Of a DNA stretch of 64,000 nucleotides, positions 9,481 through 18,152 are shown in pieces; position 1 is the first letter of the stretch; every line of letters begins with the position of its first letter. The notes under the pieces were generated by a model. It saw nothing but the letters and a program-made list of their open reading frames with translations. It ran no database searches and was not told the DNA's origin. The DNA is from Saccharothrix obliqua (GTDB lineage Bacteria; Actinomycetota; Actinomycetes; Mycobacteriales; Pseudonocardiaceae). The stretch is from contig NZ_JAHXGQ010000007.1 of the NCBI RefSeq assembly GCF_019375475.1, forward strand, positions 310,001 through 374,000, read 5' to 3'. A program made the position numbers and the translations under genes.

Positions 9481-10746
9481 ATGCGCGGAGCCCTGTCCGG
9501 GCTGACCACCCGGGGCCGCTGCCTCCTCGCCGCCGGGTTCGCGGCGGCGCTGTGCGCGGTCATCCTCAACGAGCGCGACCTGCTGCGCGTGGCGGCCTTC
9601 GTGGTGGCGCTGCCGCTGCTCGCCGCCGTGCTGGCGCAGCGGGCGCGGGTCGGCCTGCATGCCGCCCGGTTCCTGCACCCCAGCCGCGTCCAGGTGGGCT
9701 CGGCGACCGACGTCCGGGTGGAGCTGCGGTCCACCGGTCGGCTGCCCACCGGCGGTCTGCTGCTGGAGGACGCCGTGCCCTACGCGCTCGGCGCGCGGCC
9801 CCGGTTCGTCGTGGAACGCCTGCCGCGCAACACGGTCACCGCCCTGCGCTACCCGCTCAAGCCGGTCATGCGCGGCATCCAGCAGGTGGGTCCGCTGATG
9901 GCGCGGGTGACCGACCCGTTCGGGCTGGCCGAGTTCGACCGCGAGCTGGCGGGCCGGTCGCGGCTGGTCGTCGTGCCACGCGTGGTCGGGCTGGTGGGGC
10001 TGCCCAGCGGTTCCGGCATGGGCGCGGGCGACGACGGCTCCATCCGGCTGCGTGCCGGGCAGGGCGAGGACGACGCGGTGGTGCGGCCGTACCGGCACGG
10101 CGACGACCTGCGGAAGGTGCACTGGCGGTCCACCGCGCGGCGCGACGAGCTGATGGTGCGCGTGGAGGAGCGGCCGTGGCGTGGCGGCACCACCGTGCTG
10201 CTGGACCACCGGCTGACCGCGCACCGCGGCTCCGGTCCCGGCGCGTCGCTGGAGTGGGCGGTGTCGTTCGCCGCGTCGGTGTGCCTGCACCTGCACCGGT
10301 TCGGGCACCAGGTGCGGCTGGTCGGCGACGACGGCCGCGTGCTGGCCGGCGGCACGGGCGACGGCGGGCACAGCGACGCCGTGGTGCTGGACGCGCTGGC
10401 GGCGTTGCAGCCGTCGCACCGGCGGGAGCCGGCGGCGGGCCTGGACCCCGGCGCGGGCCAGGAGGTCATCGCGATCCTCGGCGGTGCCACGCCCGCCGTG
10501 GTGGACGCGCTGGTGCGCAACCGGCCGCGCGGGATGCGCAGCCTGGCCGTGGTGCTGGACGTGCGGGCGTGGGCGGGTCCCAGCGAGGACCCCGCGCCCG
10601 ACCCCGACGACGCGCGTGACCTGCTGGGCGCGGCCGGGTGGGGCGCAGTGGTCGCCCGCCCGGCGACGCCGATGGGTCAGGTCTGGCAGGAGCTGTGCCA
10701 CAGCGCGGGCAACCGCGGTCCCGTGGTGCGCACGGAGGTGGGCTAG
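9481..10746 (+). CDS. DUF58 domain protein (MoxR partner)
   Basis: 421 residues. Two N-terminal hydrophobic segments (about 10-55), then a beta-rich region and the DUF58 core with RPYRHGDDLRKVHWRSTARRDELMVR and a vWA-like C-terminal domain. DUF58 proteins co-occur with MoxR ATPases and transglutaminases; the precise function is unknown. The start ATG is one base after the moxR stop. Confidence 0.92.
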   Translation: MRGALSGLTTRGRCLLAAGFAAALCAVILNERDLLRVAAFVVALPLLAAVLAQRARVGLHAARFLHPSRVQVGSATDVRVELRSTGRLPTGGLLLEDAVPYALGARPRFVVERLPRNTVTALRYPLKPVMRGIQQVGPLMARVTDPFGLAEFDRELAGRSRLVVVPRVVGLVGLPSGSGMGAGDDGSIRLRAGQGEDDAVVRPYRHGDDLRKVHWRSTARRDELMVRVEERPWRGGTTVLLDHRLTAHRGSGPGASLEWAVSFAASVCLHLHRFGHQVRLVGDDGRVLAGGTGDGGHSDAVVLDALAALQPSHRREPAAGLDPGAGQEVIAILGGATPAVVDALVRNRPRGMRSLAVVLDVRAWAGPSEDPAPDPDDARDLLGAAGWGAVVARPATPMGQVWQELCHSAGNRGPVVRTEVG

Positions 10747-10748
10747 AG

Positions 10749-13151
10749 GTGACCGGCAGGACCGCCCCCGGTGGCAACAACCGGGTGGTGAGCGCGACAC
10801 CGGCCGTGGCCGGGCTGGCGACGCTGTGCGCGGCGACCGCGCTGTCCAGCGTGATCGCCGGCGGCATGTGGCTGGTGAACCTGGCCGTGGCGATCGTGTT
10901 CGTGGCCGGGACGGGCGTGCTGCTGCGTGCCGCGCGCCTCCCGCTGCCGCTGGTCGGCCTCGGGCAGGCGTTCGCGCTGCTGTGCCTGGTAGTGACGATC
11001 TTCACGCGGACGGGCCTGCTCGTGGTGTTCCCCGGCCCGCGCGCGCTGGCGGACCTGGGCACCGTGCTGGGTGACGCGTTCGCCGAGGTGCAGAGCGGCG
11101 TGCCGCCGGTCGACGACAGCGACGCCATGCGGTGCCTGGTGATGGTGTCCATCGGCCTGGTCGCGGTGCTGGTGGACATGCTGGCGGTCGGCGCGTCCGC
11201 GCCCGCCGCGTCCGGCCTGGTGCTGCTGTGCGTGTTCGCGGTGCCCGCGTCGCTGGCCGACGAGATGCTGCCGCTGTGGACGTTCGCGGCGGGCGCGGGC
11301 GCGTTCGCGTTGCTGCTGGCGGTCGACGGGCAGCACCGGCACCGGGCGTGGCGTGGCCGGTTGAGCGGTGGCGGCGCGGGTGGTTCGGCGCCGGCGGCGA
11401 CCGGCGTGGCCGCCGCCGCCGTGGTGATCGCGCTGGTCGCGGGCGGCGGCATGACGCTCGTCGGCACCGTCGGCAGGCTGCCCGGCGCGGGCGACAGCAC
11501 GGGCGGCGGCGCCGGTCAGCTCGGGTTGGACCCGATGACCGAGCTGCGCGGGATGCTCGACCGGAGCGCGACCAAGGAGTTGTTCCGGGTGCGCGGCCTG
11601 ACCCAGTCGTCGTACCTGCGGGCCATGACGTTGCGCGAGTACGTGCCCGACCAGGGCTGGCAGATGGGCGGGGCGCTGCCGACCGGCGTGCAGGCCAACG
11701 GCGCGCTGCCCGCCCAGCCCGGCGACCCCGGTGACGGCGACGTCACGCAGGTGACCATCGAACCGGTGAACTGGTTGGACAACTGGCTGCCGGTGTACGG
11801 CAGGCCGCGGCGGCTCCAGGACGTCGAGGACAACTGGCGTTACGACCCGGTGCGCGGCATGGTCTACAGCGTCCGCGCCCGTGCCGCCGGGACGTACAAG
11901 CTGGACACCGTGCTGAAGACACCGCCGGCCGAAGCGCTGCGGCGGGCCGGCGGGGCGGTCGACGTGGAGGACGTGTACCTGGCCGCGCCCGGTGTGTCGC
12001 CGGAGGTGATGGAGCTGGCGCGGAACATCACGCGCAACGAGGACAACGCGTTCGACAAGGCCACGGCGCTCTACAAGTTCTTCACCGACGGCACGAACGG
12101 TTTCACGTACACGACGGAGACGGCCGGCCCGCAGACCCAGGACGCGTTGCGCGACTTCCTGTTCACGGGGAAGAAGGGGTTCTGCGAGCAGTACGCGTCG
12201 GCGATGGCGATCATGGCGCGCGCGATCGGCCTGCCGGCCAGGGTGGCGCTCGGCTTCACCGCCGGGTTCCCGACGAACGACGCGCAGACCATCACGACGC
12301 AGGACGCCCACGCGTGGGTCGAGGTCTACTTCCCCGGCTACGGCTGGATGGTCTTCGACCCGACGCCGCTGTCCGACGGTCGCGCCGTCGTGCCGCCGTA
12401 CATCTCCGGGCTCGAGGCGGACGACGAGGAGTCCGACACCACCGGTGAGACGACGGTGACCACGACCACCGAGACCACCACCGCCGGGCCCACGACGTCC
12501 GCCGCGCCTGGCACCCCCGAGCAGGAGGAGGCCGGGGAGGAGGCGGAGCCGACGCCGTTGTGGCACGTGCTGGCGTTGGCGATCGCGGCCGGGTTGGCGG
12601 CGTTGCTGACGGTGTTGCTGCTCGTGCGCAGGCGGCTGCCGTGGCCGGTGCACGCGGCGGCGGCCGCAGCCTGGGTGGTGGCGGTGACGTGCGCGTTGGC
12701 CCTGTTGTCGTGGTGGTTGGCCGTGCCGGTGCTGGCGGTGCTGCTGGCCGCCGTGCCGGCCGGGGTGCGTGCGGCGCGGCGGAAGGGTCGGCTGCGGCGC
12801 GTGGCGGGCCTGGGCCCGGACGCCGCCGGTGCCGCGTGGGAGGAGCTGCTGGCCGAGTCCGTGGACCGCGGCACGCGCGTGCCGCCGACCGAAACCGTCC
12901 GAACCGCCGCCCGCCGCCTGGCGAAGGCGCACAACCTGGACGAGCGGGGGCGGGACGGGCTGCGTGCCGTGGTCGGCGCGGTGGAGCGGTCCTGGTACGG
13001 CACGCGTTCCGACGCGGACCCCGCCCTGCCCGCCGCCGTCCACGACGTACGCCAGAGCCTGCACCGCAACGCCCCGCTCGCCCTGAGGGCCAGGGTCCTG
13101 CCGCGCTCGGTGCTCCAGCCGAACCCGGCCTCGGAGGGACCTGAGGGGTGA
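10749..13151 (+). CDS. TgpA-like membrane transglutaminase (DUF3488)
   Basis: 800 residues. About six N-terminal membrane segments, an extracytoplasmic transglutaminase-like domain with the Cys-His-Asp triad visible as GFCEQYASAM (C479), DAHAWVEV (H521) and VFDPTP (D537), a Ser/Thr/Glu-rich linker, two more membrane segments (about 605-660) and a cytoplasmic tail (DUF4129-like position). The family is inferred to process cell-surface proteins together with MoxR/DUF58. Start GTG two bases after the DUF58 stop, so an operon. Confidence 0.92.
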   Translation: MTGRTAPGGNNRVVSATPAVAGLATLCAATALSSVIAGGMWLVNLAVAIVFVAGTGVLLRAARLPLPLVGLGQAFALLCLVVTIFTRTGLLVVFPGPRALADLGTVLGDAFAEVQSGVPPVDDSDAMRCLVMVSIGLVAVLVDMLAVGASAPAASGLVLLCVFAVPASLADEMLPLWTFAAGAGAFALLLAVDGQHRHRAWRGRLSGGGAGGSAPAATGVAAAAVVIALVAGGGMTLVGTVGRLPGAGDSTGGGAGQLGLDPMTELRGMLDRSATKELFRVRGLTQSSYLRAMTLREYVPDQGWQMGGALPTGVQANGALPAQPGDPGDGDVTQVTIEPVNWLDNWLPVYGRPRRLQDVEDNWRYDPVRGMVYSVRARAAGTYKLDTVLKTPPAEALRRAGGAVDVEDVYLAAPGVSPEVMELARNITRNEDNAFDKATALYKFFTDGTNGFTYTTETAGPQTQDALRDFLFTGKKGFCEQYASAMAIMARAIGLPARVALGFTAGFPTNDAQTITTQDAHAWVEVYFPGYGWMVFDPTPLSDGRAVVPPYISGLEADDEESDTTGETTVTTTTETTTAGPTTSAAPGTPEQEEAGEEAEPTPLWHVLALAIAAGLAALLTVLLLVRRRLPWPVHAAAAAAWVVAVTCALALLSWWLAVPVLAVLLAAVPAGVRAARRKGRLRRVAGLGPDAAGAAWEELLAESVDRGTRVPPTETVRTAARRLAKAHNLDERGRDGLRAVVGAVERSWYGTRSDADPALPAAVHDVRQSLHRNAPLALRARVLPRSVLQPNPASEGPEG

Positions 13152-13163
13152 GCGCTCGCCGGG

Positions 13164-14160
13164 TCAGGCGGGTGTGCGGACCAGTCCGGTGTCGGCGGCC
13201 ACGGGGGGCCAGCGCCCACAGCACGGCCTGCAACCCCCGCAGGGCGAACGTGAACGCCTGGCCGCGGCGGGTGGCGGTGTCGAGGTCGCAGCGGGACCGC
13301 GGGCCGGTCGCGCCCAGCGGCAGGCCCCGGTCGATGCCCAGGCCGAGCAGTTCGGCGGTCGAGCACGGCGTACCGGGCGGCTCCGGCACGACTCCGGGCT
13401 CCAGCGCATCGGGCGGTTGGACGCGATCGGCCGGTTGGTCGTGGTCGGCGGGCCGGTCGTGGTCAGCGGATCGGCTGCGATCGGCCGGTTCGGCGCGTCC
13501 GCCGGATCGGTCGCGATCGCCGGTTCGGCGCGTTCAGCGGGTTGGTCGCGTTCGGAGGGTCGGACGCGCCCGCCGGGTTGGACCTGTCGGTGGGCTGGAC
13601 CCGTTCCGCGGCGTGGTGGCCGTCGCGGGTCCGGGTCTGGCCGGCGAACCAGCCCACGCCACCCGCCACGGCCGGTACCACCGCCGGCGCGGCCACCAGG
13701 CGGTGCGCGCGGTAGCCGTAGCGGCCCAGTCGGCCCCACAGCCAGTGCCGCAGGTGACGTCAGCCAGGTCGAGCAACCCGCCGATGTGGGCGCCGAACAG
13801 CTGCACGGCGGCCTCGGCACCCGCACCGCGCACCTCGGGACAGGGTCAGGCCGGTGGACCGCGGTGACCGCGTCCAGGTCGAGCCGGCCGACCACCCGCA
13901 CGCCCCCGGATGCGCACGCCACGCGGGTCGAGCACGCCGTGGCGGCCCAGCAGCAGTTCCCGGATCAGCTCGGACCGGATATGCCGGTCGGGGTCCTCGG
14001 TGGCGGCGAGGCCGCGGGGTGCCGGGCCGGACCCGGCCCGCCTTCCACGCCGGGCGGCGTCGACGACCTCCTGTTCCAGCGGGGACAGCTCCGTCGGCCT
14101 GGGCGGCGGAACGGTCCTGGCCGGCCCGGTATTGGGGTTTGGTGAGCGCGGCGAACCGGG
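13164..14160 (-). pseudogene. Decayed pentapeptide-repeat-like membrane protein
   Basis: No intact gene, but conceptual fragments on the minus strand belong together if frames are switched. They are ELSPLEQEVVDAARRG with IRSELIRELLLGRHGVLDPRGVRI (about 13900-14090), GRLDLDAVTAV one frame later (about 13860-13895), AAVQLFGAHIGGLLDLADVT (about 13770-13835), LWGRLGRYGYRAHRLVAAP with a membrane stretch (about 13640-13740), and a C-terminal ALRGLQAVLWALA segment. These match, from memory, the start and end of actinobacterial pentapeptide-repeat-like proteins often labelled membrane-associated oxidoreductase. At least three frameshifts and a large internal loss are needed. A repeat-rich insert (13400-13600) separates the last two fragments. 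N-terminal boundary uncertain. Confidence 0.6.
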
Positions 14161-14436
14161 CGGCGACGGCCTGGTCGCGGTCGGCTTCGACCGGCGCGCC
14201 CTGAACGCCAGCCGGTTCGGTGCCGGTGGCGAGGGTGGGGGTGGTGGCCAGTTCGGTGCCGGTGGCGGAGATGGGTGGTTGGGCTGTCAGTGCGGGGCGT
14301 GAGCGGGGTGTGCTTGGAGGTGGGTGGTGCGGGCATACGCACGGCCCGCTCCGCTGGGCGTCGACTTCGGTCGCGTGGAGCGACGGTGGGTCGGGCCGGC
14401 GGTCGCGGGCCGGGTGCGTGGGGTCGGGCGGCGCGT

Positions 14437-14820
14437 CTACTCGTCCTCTAGGCGACGACGGAAACGCTCTTCCATCTTCTGGGAGAACGAGCTGCGGCTC
14501 GGCCGGCTTCCCTCTTCAGCGGGTTCCTCGGCAGTCTGGTCACCACGACGCAGTGTCGTCACGGTGAGCAGCACGCCGAAGAACATCATCAGGAAGCCGA
14601 CAACGCTCACCACCGGGATACCAGCGAGCTTCGGCAGCATCACACCCGTAACGAGCAGTGCCACACCCACGGCGAACAACACGATGCCCTGGATACGACG
14701 CCGTCGCGACGGTTTGCGCAGCTTCGCGCCGCGCACGGTGGATGCGAACTTCGGGTCCTCGGCGTAGAGCGCGCGCTCGATCTGGTCGAGCAGTCGCTGC
14801 TCGTGCTCGGAGAGTGGCAT
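14437..14820 (-). CDS. DUF3040 membrane protein
   Basis: 127 residues. The N-terminal MPLSEHEQRLLDQIERALYAEDPKFAS is the hallmark of DUF3040, followed by two membrane helices (about 42-62 and 68-88) and a basic/acidic C-terminal tail. The function is unknown. It is widespread in actinobacteria near dcw genes and dinB, as here. The ATG has GGAGGAG just upstream. Confidence 0.93.
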   Translation of the reverse strand: MPLSEHEQRLLDQIERALYAEDPKFASTVRGAKLRKPSRRRRIQGIVLFAVGVALLVTGVMLPKLAGIPVVSVVGFLMMFFGVLLTVTTLRRGDQTAEEPAEEGSRPSRSSFSQKMEERFRRRLEDE

Positions 14821-15333
14821 GGCTCCTCCTCCGGCACAGCGGTCGCGGGCGCCGGGTGTTCACGGTTGCCGCCGGTCCCGGCGGACGCCCCACCCTGGGG
14901 GCGTCACAACCAGGATACGATTCGCGAGGCTTGGCGACTACCCAGTCCGTGCCCCTAAGCGGTTCGTTAGGTCACCATCATCCTCACGGGTCAACGGTCA
15001 GACCTTCGTAAGGTCGCCCAGCAGCCCCAAAGGTCACAAGCAGTACCGAGGGTTCCCTGTCAACCCCCACCGTTCCCCGCGCGTCACTCCGGACGGCGAT
15101 GAGTGTGATGCACGCAACACTTGACGCTTGTCGGGCTTGCTGGCGCGGTTGCTGTACGTGTGGTTGTTGTTGCTGTCGGTGGTCGACTTGCGGGTAGGGC
15201 GTATCCGTGCTGAGGGCGGGTGGAGTAAGGGACGGTGCGGTCCCCCGGCGACTGATTCTGCGAGTGGACCCCGACCCGAGGTTGGGCACGCGAGGTTGGG
15301 CGCGCGAGGTTGGGCCGCGCGCTGATCGGGCAC
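14821..15333. other. Non-coding stretch upstream of DUF3040
   Basis: About 510 bp with no supportable gene. It should hold the DUF3040 promoter (minus strand); no clear -10/-35 was identified. Base composition is less GC-extreme at 14920-15120 than on either side. The right end grades into the tandem repeat array. Confidence 0.4.
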
Positions 15334-15895
15334 GCGGTGCGCGGTCAGGCGGGGATTGCCCGCCTGACGGGAGGTCGGGCGAGCGGGGTCGGGCGCGCCT
15401 GGCCGGGAGGTGGTCGGGTCTGTGGCGCGCGGACAGGCGAGGATCGCCCGCCTGGCAGGAGTTCGGACGCGGGAGGTCGGGCGCGCAGGGCCGGGTGGTG
15501 GTCGGGTCCGCGGCGCGAGGATTGGCTGGCTGGTGGGAGGTCGGGCGTGCGCGGCCCGGCCGGGCTGCGCGCTGTACGGGCGCGCGGTGCGCGGACAGGC
15601 GGGAATCGCCTGGCTGGCGGTAAGTCGGGCGCGAGGCCGGGCCAGACGTGATCGGGCGCGCGGCGCGCCGACAGGCGGGGATTGGCCGCCTCGTGGGAGG
15701 TCGGGTGTGTCAGGTCGGGCCGAGCGGTAGTCGGGGCCGCAGTGCGTCGACAGGTGGGGATCGCCCACTTGGCAGGCGGTTGGGCGCGCCAGGCCGGATT
15801 GGGTGGTAATCGGGTTTGCGGTGCGCGGACAGCAGGTGAGGATTGGCTGGCTGGTGGGTAGGCGGGCGTGCGCGGCCCGGCTGGGCGGTCATCGG
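15334..15895. repeat. Degenerate ~80-bp tandem repeat array
   Basis: Seven copies of a unit opening with GCGGTGCGCGGACAGG-like sequence start at about 15334, 15423, 15509, 15584, 15660, 15739 and 15818 (spacing 75-89 bp). Later parts of each unit repeat GGGATTGCCCGCCTGGC and GGGAGGTCGGGCG. Units are diverged and vary in length, so this is an old array. It runs into the 3' end of the truncated gene at 15345-16613. Confidence 0.8.
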
Positions 15896-16613
15896 GTGTG
15901 TGGGCGCGTGGCGGTTGGTCGGCTGGGGAGAGGGCGGGCGGCTCCTTTCTTGGCTGTGGGTGGGTGGGCCGGGTGTGGGGGTTGTGCTGGGTTCTGGCGG
16001 TTGTGGCCGGGGATTGGCGTGGTGCGGGCGGGGTTCGGACGCCTGCCGCCAGGTCTGCCAGGACCTGCTTCGCGGGCTCCGCTCCCCTGGCCAGACCTCG
16101 CGCCAGGTCGGGTACCCGCACCCCGCCGCGGCAGACCGCTTCGGTCAGCACGGCCCGCACGGCGTGGAGGTCCGGGAGCAGGAACCTCGCCGCGTCGGCC
16201 GCCGCCCTGGTCAGCGGAGCGGTGAGGAAACCCTTGCGCAGCACCGGTGGCGGCGGGGTGCGGGGGCGGGTGGGGTGGACCTGCGGTGTCGGTTCCACCG
16301 GTTTGGTGGTCAGGACCTGGACGGGACCCGTGGCCGGTACGGCACGCATCCCGTGGAGTTGCAACGCGTCCACGCCGGTCAGCTGCGATCCGGGGCCCGC
16401 GTAGCGGAGGGCGGCTTGCGCCAATTGCCACCGGGTCGGGGGTTTTCGGCTTAACAGCAGGACTCCGGGCAGGACGCGCTGCCAGGCCGCGCCGGGGCGG
16501 CAGCGGGTGGTGAGTTCGGCGGGCGGGACGCCCAGGCTGATCAGCTCGGTGGCCGTGGCCACCTGGTGCGGGAAGAAACCGGCCAGGGCTTCGAGGGTGA
16601 TGGTGGTTCGCAT
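15345..16613 (-). pseudogene. AbiEi-like/type IV antitoxin-like protein, C-terminus replaced by repeats
   Basis: The first ~194 codons (16613 down to about 16031) look like a good member of an actinobacterial family with an AbiEi-like winged-helix start: LEALAGFFPHQVATATELISLGVP, CRPGAAWQRVLPGVLLL, ALRYAGPGSQLTGVDALQLHGMR. After LADLAAGVRT the usual C-terminal part, often a nuclease-like domain, is missing. The frame runs on through a Pro/Arg/Ala-rich sequence encoded by the tandem repeat array to a stop at 15345. The ATG at 16613 has AAGGTGG upstream; an earlier ATG at 16649 is possible. Probably non-functional, though the winged-helix part could still be made. Confidence 0.65.
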
Positions 16614-16665
16614 GTGTCCACCTTGGACGGTGGGTCCGGGGGTGTCCACGGTGAATCCGCGGAGC

Positions 16666-16692
16666 TGTGGACAACTCGCGGGCTGTGGACAA
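16666..16692 (-). promoter_or_regulatory. Pair of DnaA-box-like sequences
   Basis: Two perfect copies of TTGTCCACA (minus strand) at 16666-16674 and 16684-16692, 18 bp apart in the same orientation, within the repeated GCTGTGGACAACTCG. TTGTCCACA is the DnaA box consensus of high-GC actinobacteria. They lie 53-80 bp upstream of the truncated AbiEi-like gene. This may be a DnaA-binding or titration site, or just a motif common upstream of such genes. Confidence 0.5.
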
Positions 16693-16712
16693 CTCGGGCC
16701 CGCACGGCAAAG

Positions 16713-16750
16713 GAGGCATTCCGCGGACCCGACCGTCCGCGGAATGCCTC
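16713..16750 (-). terminator. Strong hairpin, terminator of the small membrane gene
   Basis: Perfect 16-bp stem (GAGGCATTCCGCGGAC and its complement) with a six-base loop, 41 bases after the stop of the gene at 16792. On the minus strand a short CCTTTG follows. It separates that gene from the DnaA-box-like pair and the truncated gene. Confidence 0.75.
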
Positions 16751-16791
16751 ACTCGGCGGGGACGGCCACCCCTCGTCGGCCGCCCGTAGCC

Positions 16792-17049
16792 CTACAGCCG
16801 GACCAGGGACTCCCTGATCTCGGCGTCCAACTCGCGCCGGTTGGCGCGCACCCCGCGCCACGCGTCGTGCACCGCCACCAGCCCCCCGGCCAGCACCAGC
16901 GCGACCGCGGCTGCCACCAGCGCGGTGGTCTCCAATTGGGTCACGATCACAGCCGCCGCCCACAGCTGGACGACGGTGAACACCAGGGTGCAAGCGAGGC
17001 GTTCGGTCAACCGGCGACGTGACCTGGCGGGTTCTTCGTTGCGGTTCAT
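16792..17049 (-). CDS. Small two-helix membrane protein, unknown function
   Basis: 85 residues: basic N-terminus MNRNEEPARSRRRLTERL, two hydrophobic helices (about 19-37 and 43-60), and a charged tail VRANRRELDAEIRESLVRL. I do not recognise a family. The ATG has GAGGGGGAG two bases upstream. A TACAAA -10-like hexamer lies upstream, and a 22-bp palindrome at 17101-17122 lies just before the expected -35. Ends before a strong hairpin. Confidence 0.7.
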   Translation of the reverse strand: MNRNEEPARSRRRLTERLACTLVFTVVQLWAAAVIVTQLETTALVAAAVALVLAGGLVAVHDAWRGVRANRRELDAEIRESLVRL

Positions 17050-17100
17050 GACTCCCCCTCGGCTGGGCGTACTTCATTTGTAGGGGGGTCGGGCGGGATG

Positions 17101-17122
17101 TTCTGCGTCAGATGACGCAGAA
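17101..17122. promoter_or_regulatory. Perfect 10-bp inverted repeat, possible operator
   Basis: TTCTGCGTCA-GA-TGACGCAGAA. It lies 52 bp upstream of the ATG of the small membrane gene and 39 bp past the end of the Crp/Fnr gene. T-runs are on the wrong side for a terminator of the Crp gene. An operator for a dimeric regulator fits better; it does not match the usual TGTGA-N6-TCACA Crp site. Confidence 0.55.
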
Positions 17123-17160
17123 GGCGAAAAAGAAGGTTCGCGCAGGTGGGAGGGGGTGTG

Positions 17161-17802
17161 TCAGGACGTCAGATCGTACAGCCGCTCGACCTCTAGGATG
17201 TCGATCCGGCGGCGGCCGGTGCTGATGACGCCTTCGGCGCGCAACGCGCGGAGCACGCGCACCAGGGATTCGCGGGACGTGCCGGCGATGCCCGCCAGCT
17301 CCTCCTGGCTGAGCGATACCGCGCCGTGGTCGGCGATGCCGCGTTCGAGGGCGACGTCGATCAACACGGCCGCCACCCGCTGCTTCGCGGTGCCGCTGAT
17401 CTGGACGCGCTGGCGGTCGGCGTCACGCTGGCGGGCCACGATGACGGTGAGGACGGCCCACGCGATGCGCGGGTGGCGGCGGCACAGGGCGGAGAACGCG
17501 GAGGCGGACACGATCAGGGCGCGGACCGGGCCCAGGGCGCGGACCGTCGCGGACCGGGGCAGGCCGTCGATCGCGGACCGCTCGCCGACGATGTCGCCCG
17601 CGCCCCGCATGGCCAGCACCTTCTCGCCGCCGGTCGCCGTGTTGGCGGTGACGCGGAGCAGGCCGCGCCGCACGACCAGGACGTGGTCGGTCACCTCGCC
17701 CTCGTGGCAGATCACGGCGCCCGAGGAGTAGTCGCGCTCCGTGCCCGTCGCGGTGAGCACGGTGTGCTCGGTGGGGGTGAGGAGCGCCCAGAACCGGTCC
17801 AC
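17161..17802 (-). CDS. Crp/Fnr-family transcriptional regulator
   Basis: 213 residues: cyclic-nucleotide-binding fold (GAVICHEGEVTDHVLVVRRGLLRVTA, GDIVGERSAIDGLPRSATVRAL), dimerisation helix, and a C-terminal winged helix-turn-helix (LSQEELAGIAGTSRESLVRVLRALRAEGVI). Effector unknown: the pocket has GERSAIDGLPRSATV, close to the cAMP-binding consensus. I chose GTG at 17802 (M-D-R-F-W-A-L-L-T-P) since homologues start there; the ribosome site is weak and the frame is open further upstream. Confidence 0.85.
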   Translation of the reverse strand: MDRFWALLTPTEHTVLTATGTERDYSSGAVICHEGEVTDHVLVVRRGLLRVTANTATGGEKVLAMRGAGDIVGERSAIDGLPRSATVRALGPVRALIVSASAFSALCRRHPRIAWAVLTVIVARQRDADRQRVQISGTAKQRVAAVLIDVALERGIADHGAVSLSQEELAGIAGTSRESLVRVLRALRAEGVISTGRRRIDILEVERLYDLTS

Positions 17803-18152
17803 GTTGCCCAGGGTGCACGGTGATCGACCCGGACGTACGGTTTGCGACCGGCTACCACCCGAACGGCCCGTTGCCGGGTGAAGGGGCAGAGGACCGGGTG
17901 AAGGAGCAGAGGGGAGGAGCGGGCGTGCCGAGTGGCGGCAACGGGTGCCGAGTGGAGGGATGGCAGGGCGGGCCGGTGGGGGCGGTGGCAGGACGGTGGG
18001 CGGGCAGGACCCGTGGGGCCGGGCGGGACGGGTGGAGCGGGTGGAGCGGCGGGCACAGAGCGCGGATAGGGCGGCGGGGCTGGGTGGCTGGGGCGGCGGA
18101 GGGGGCGGTGGGGCGGACAGCCTGTCTGGCCGGTGGGGAAGGGCGGTGTGGG
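17803..18152. other. G-rich low-complexity gap
   Basis: 350 bp between the Crp gene start and the dinB end. No gene supported. The plus strand is a purine/G-rich series of GGTGGAGCGG, GGGCGG and similar repeats, including a four-run G-quadruplex motif at 18082-18113. It must contain the Crp gene promoter at its left edge; none is obvious. Confidence 0.4.

Noticed and set aside
8295-9749. 484-codon open frame antisense to moxR
   Set aside because: Antisense frames are routinely open in this GC-rich sequence; composition is His/Gln/Arg-rich and no family resemblance is seen.
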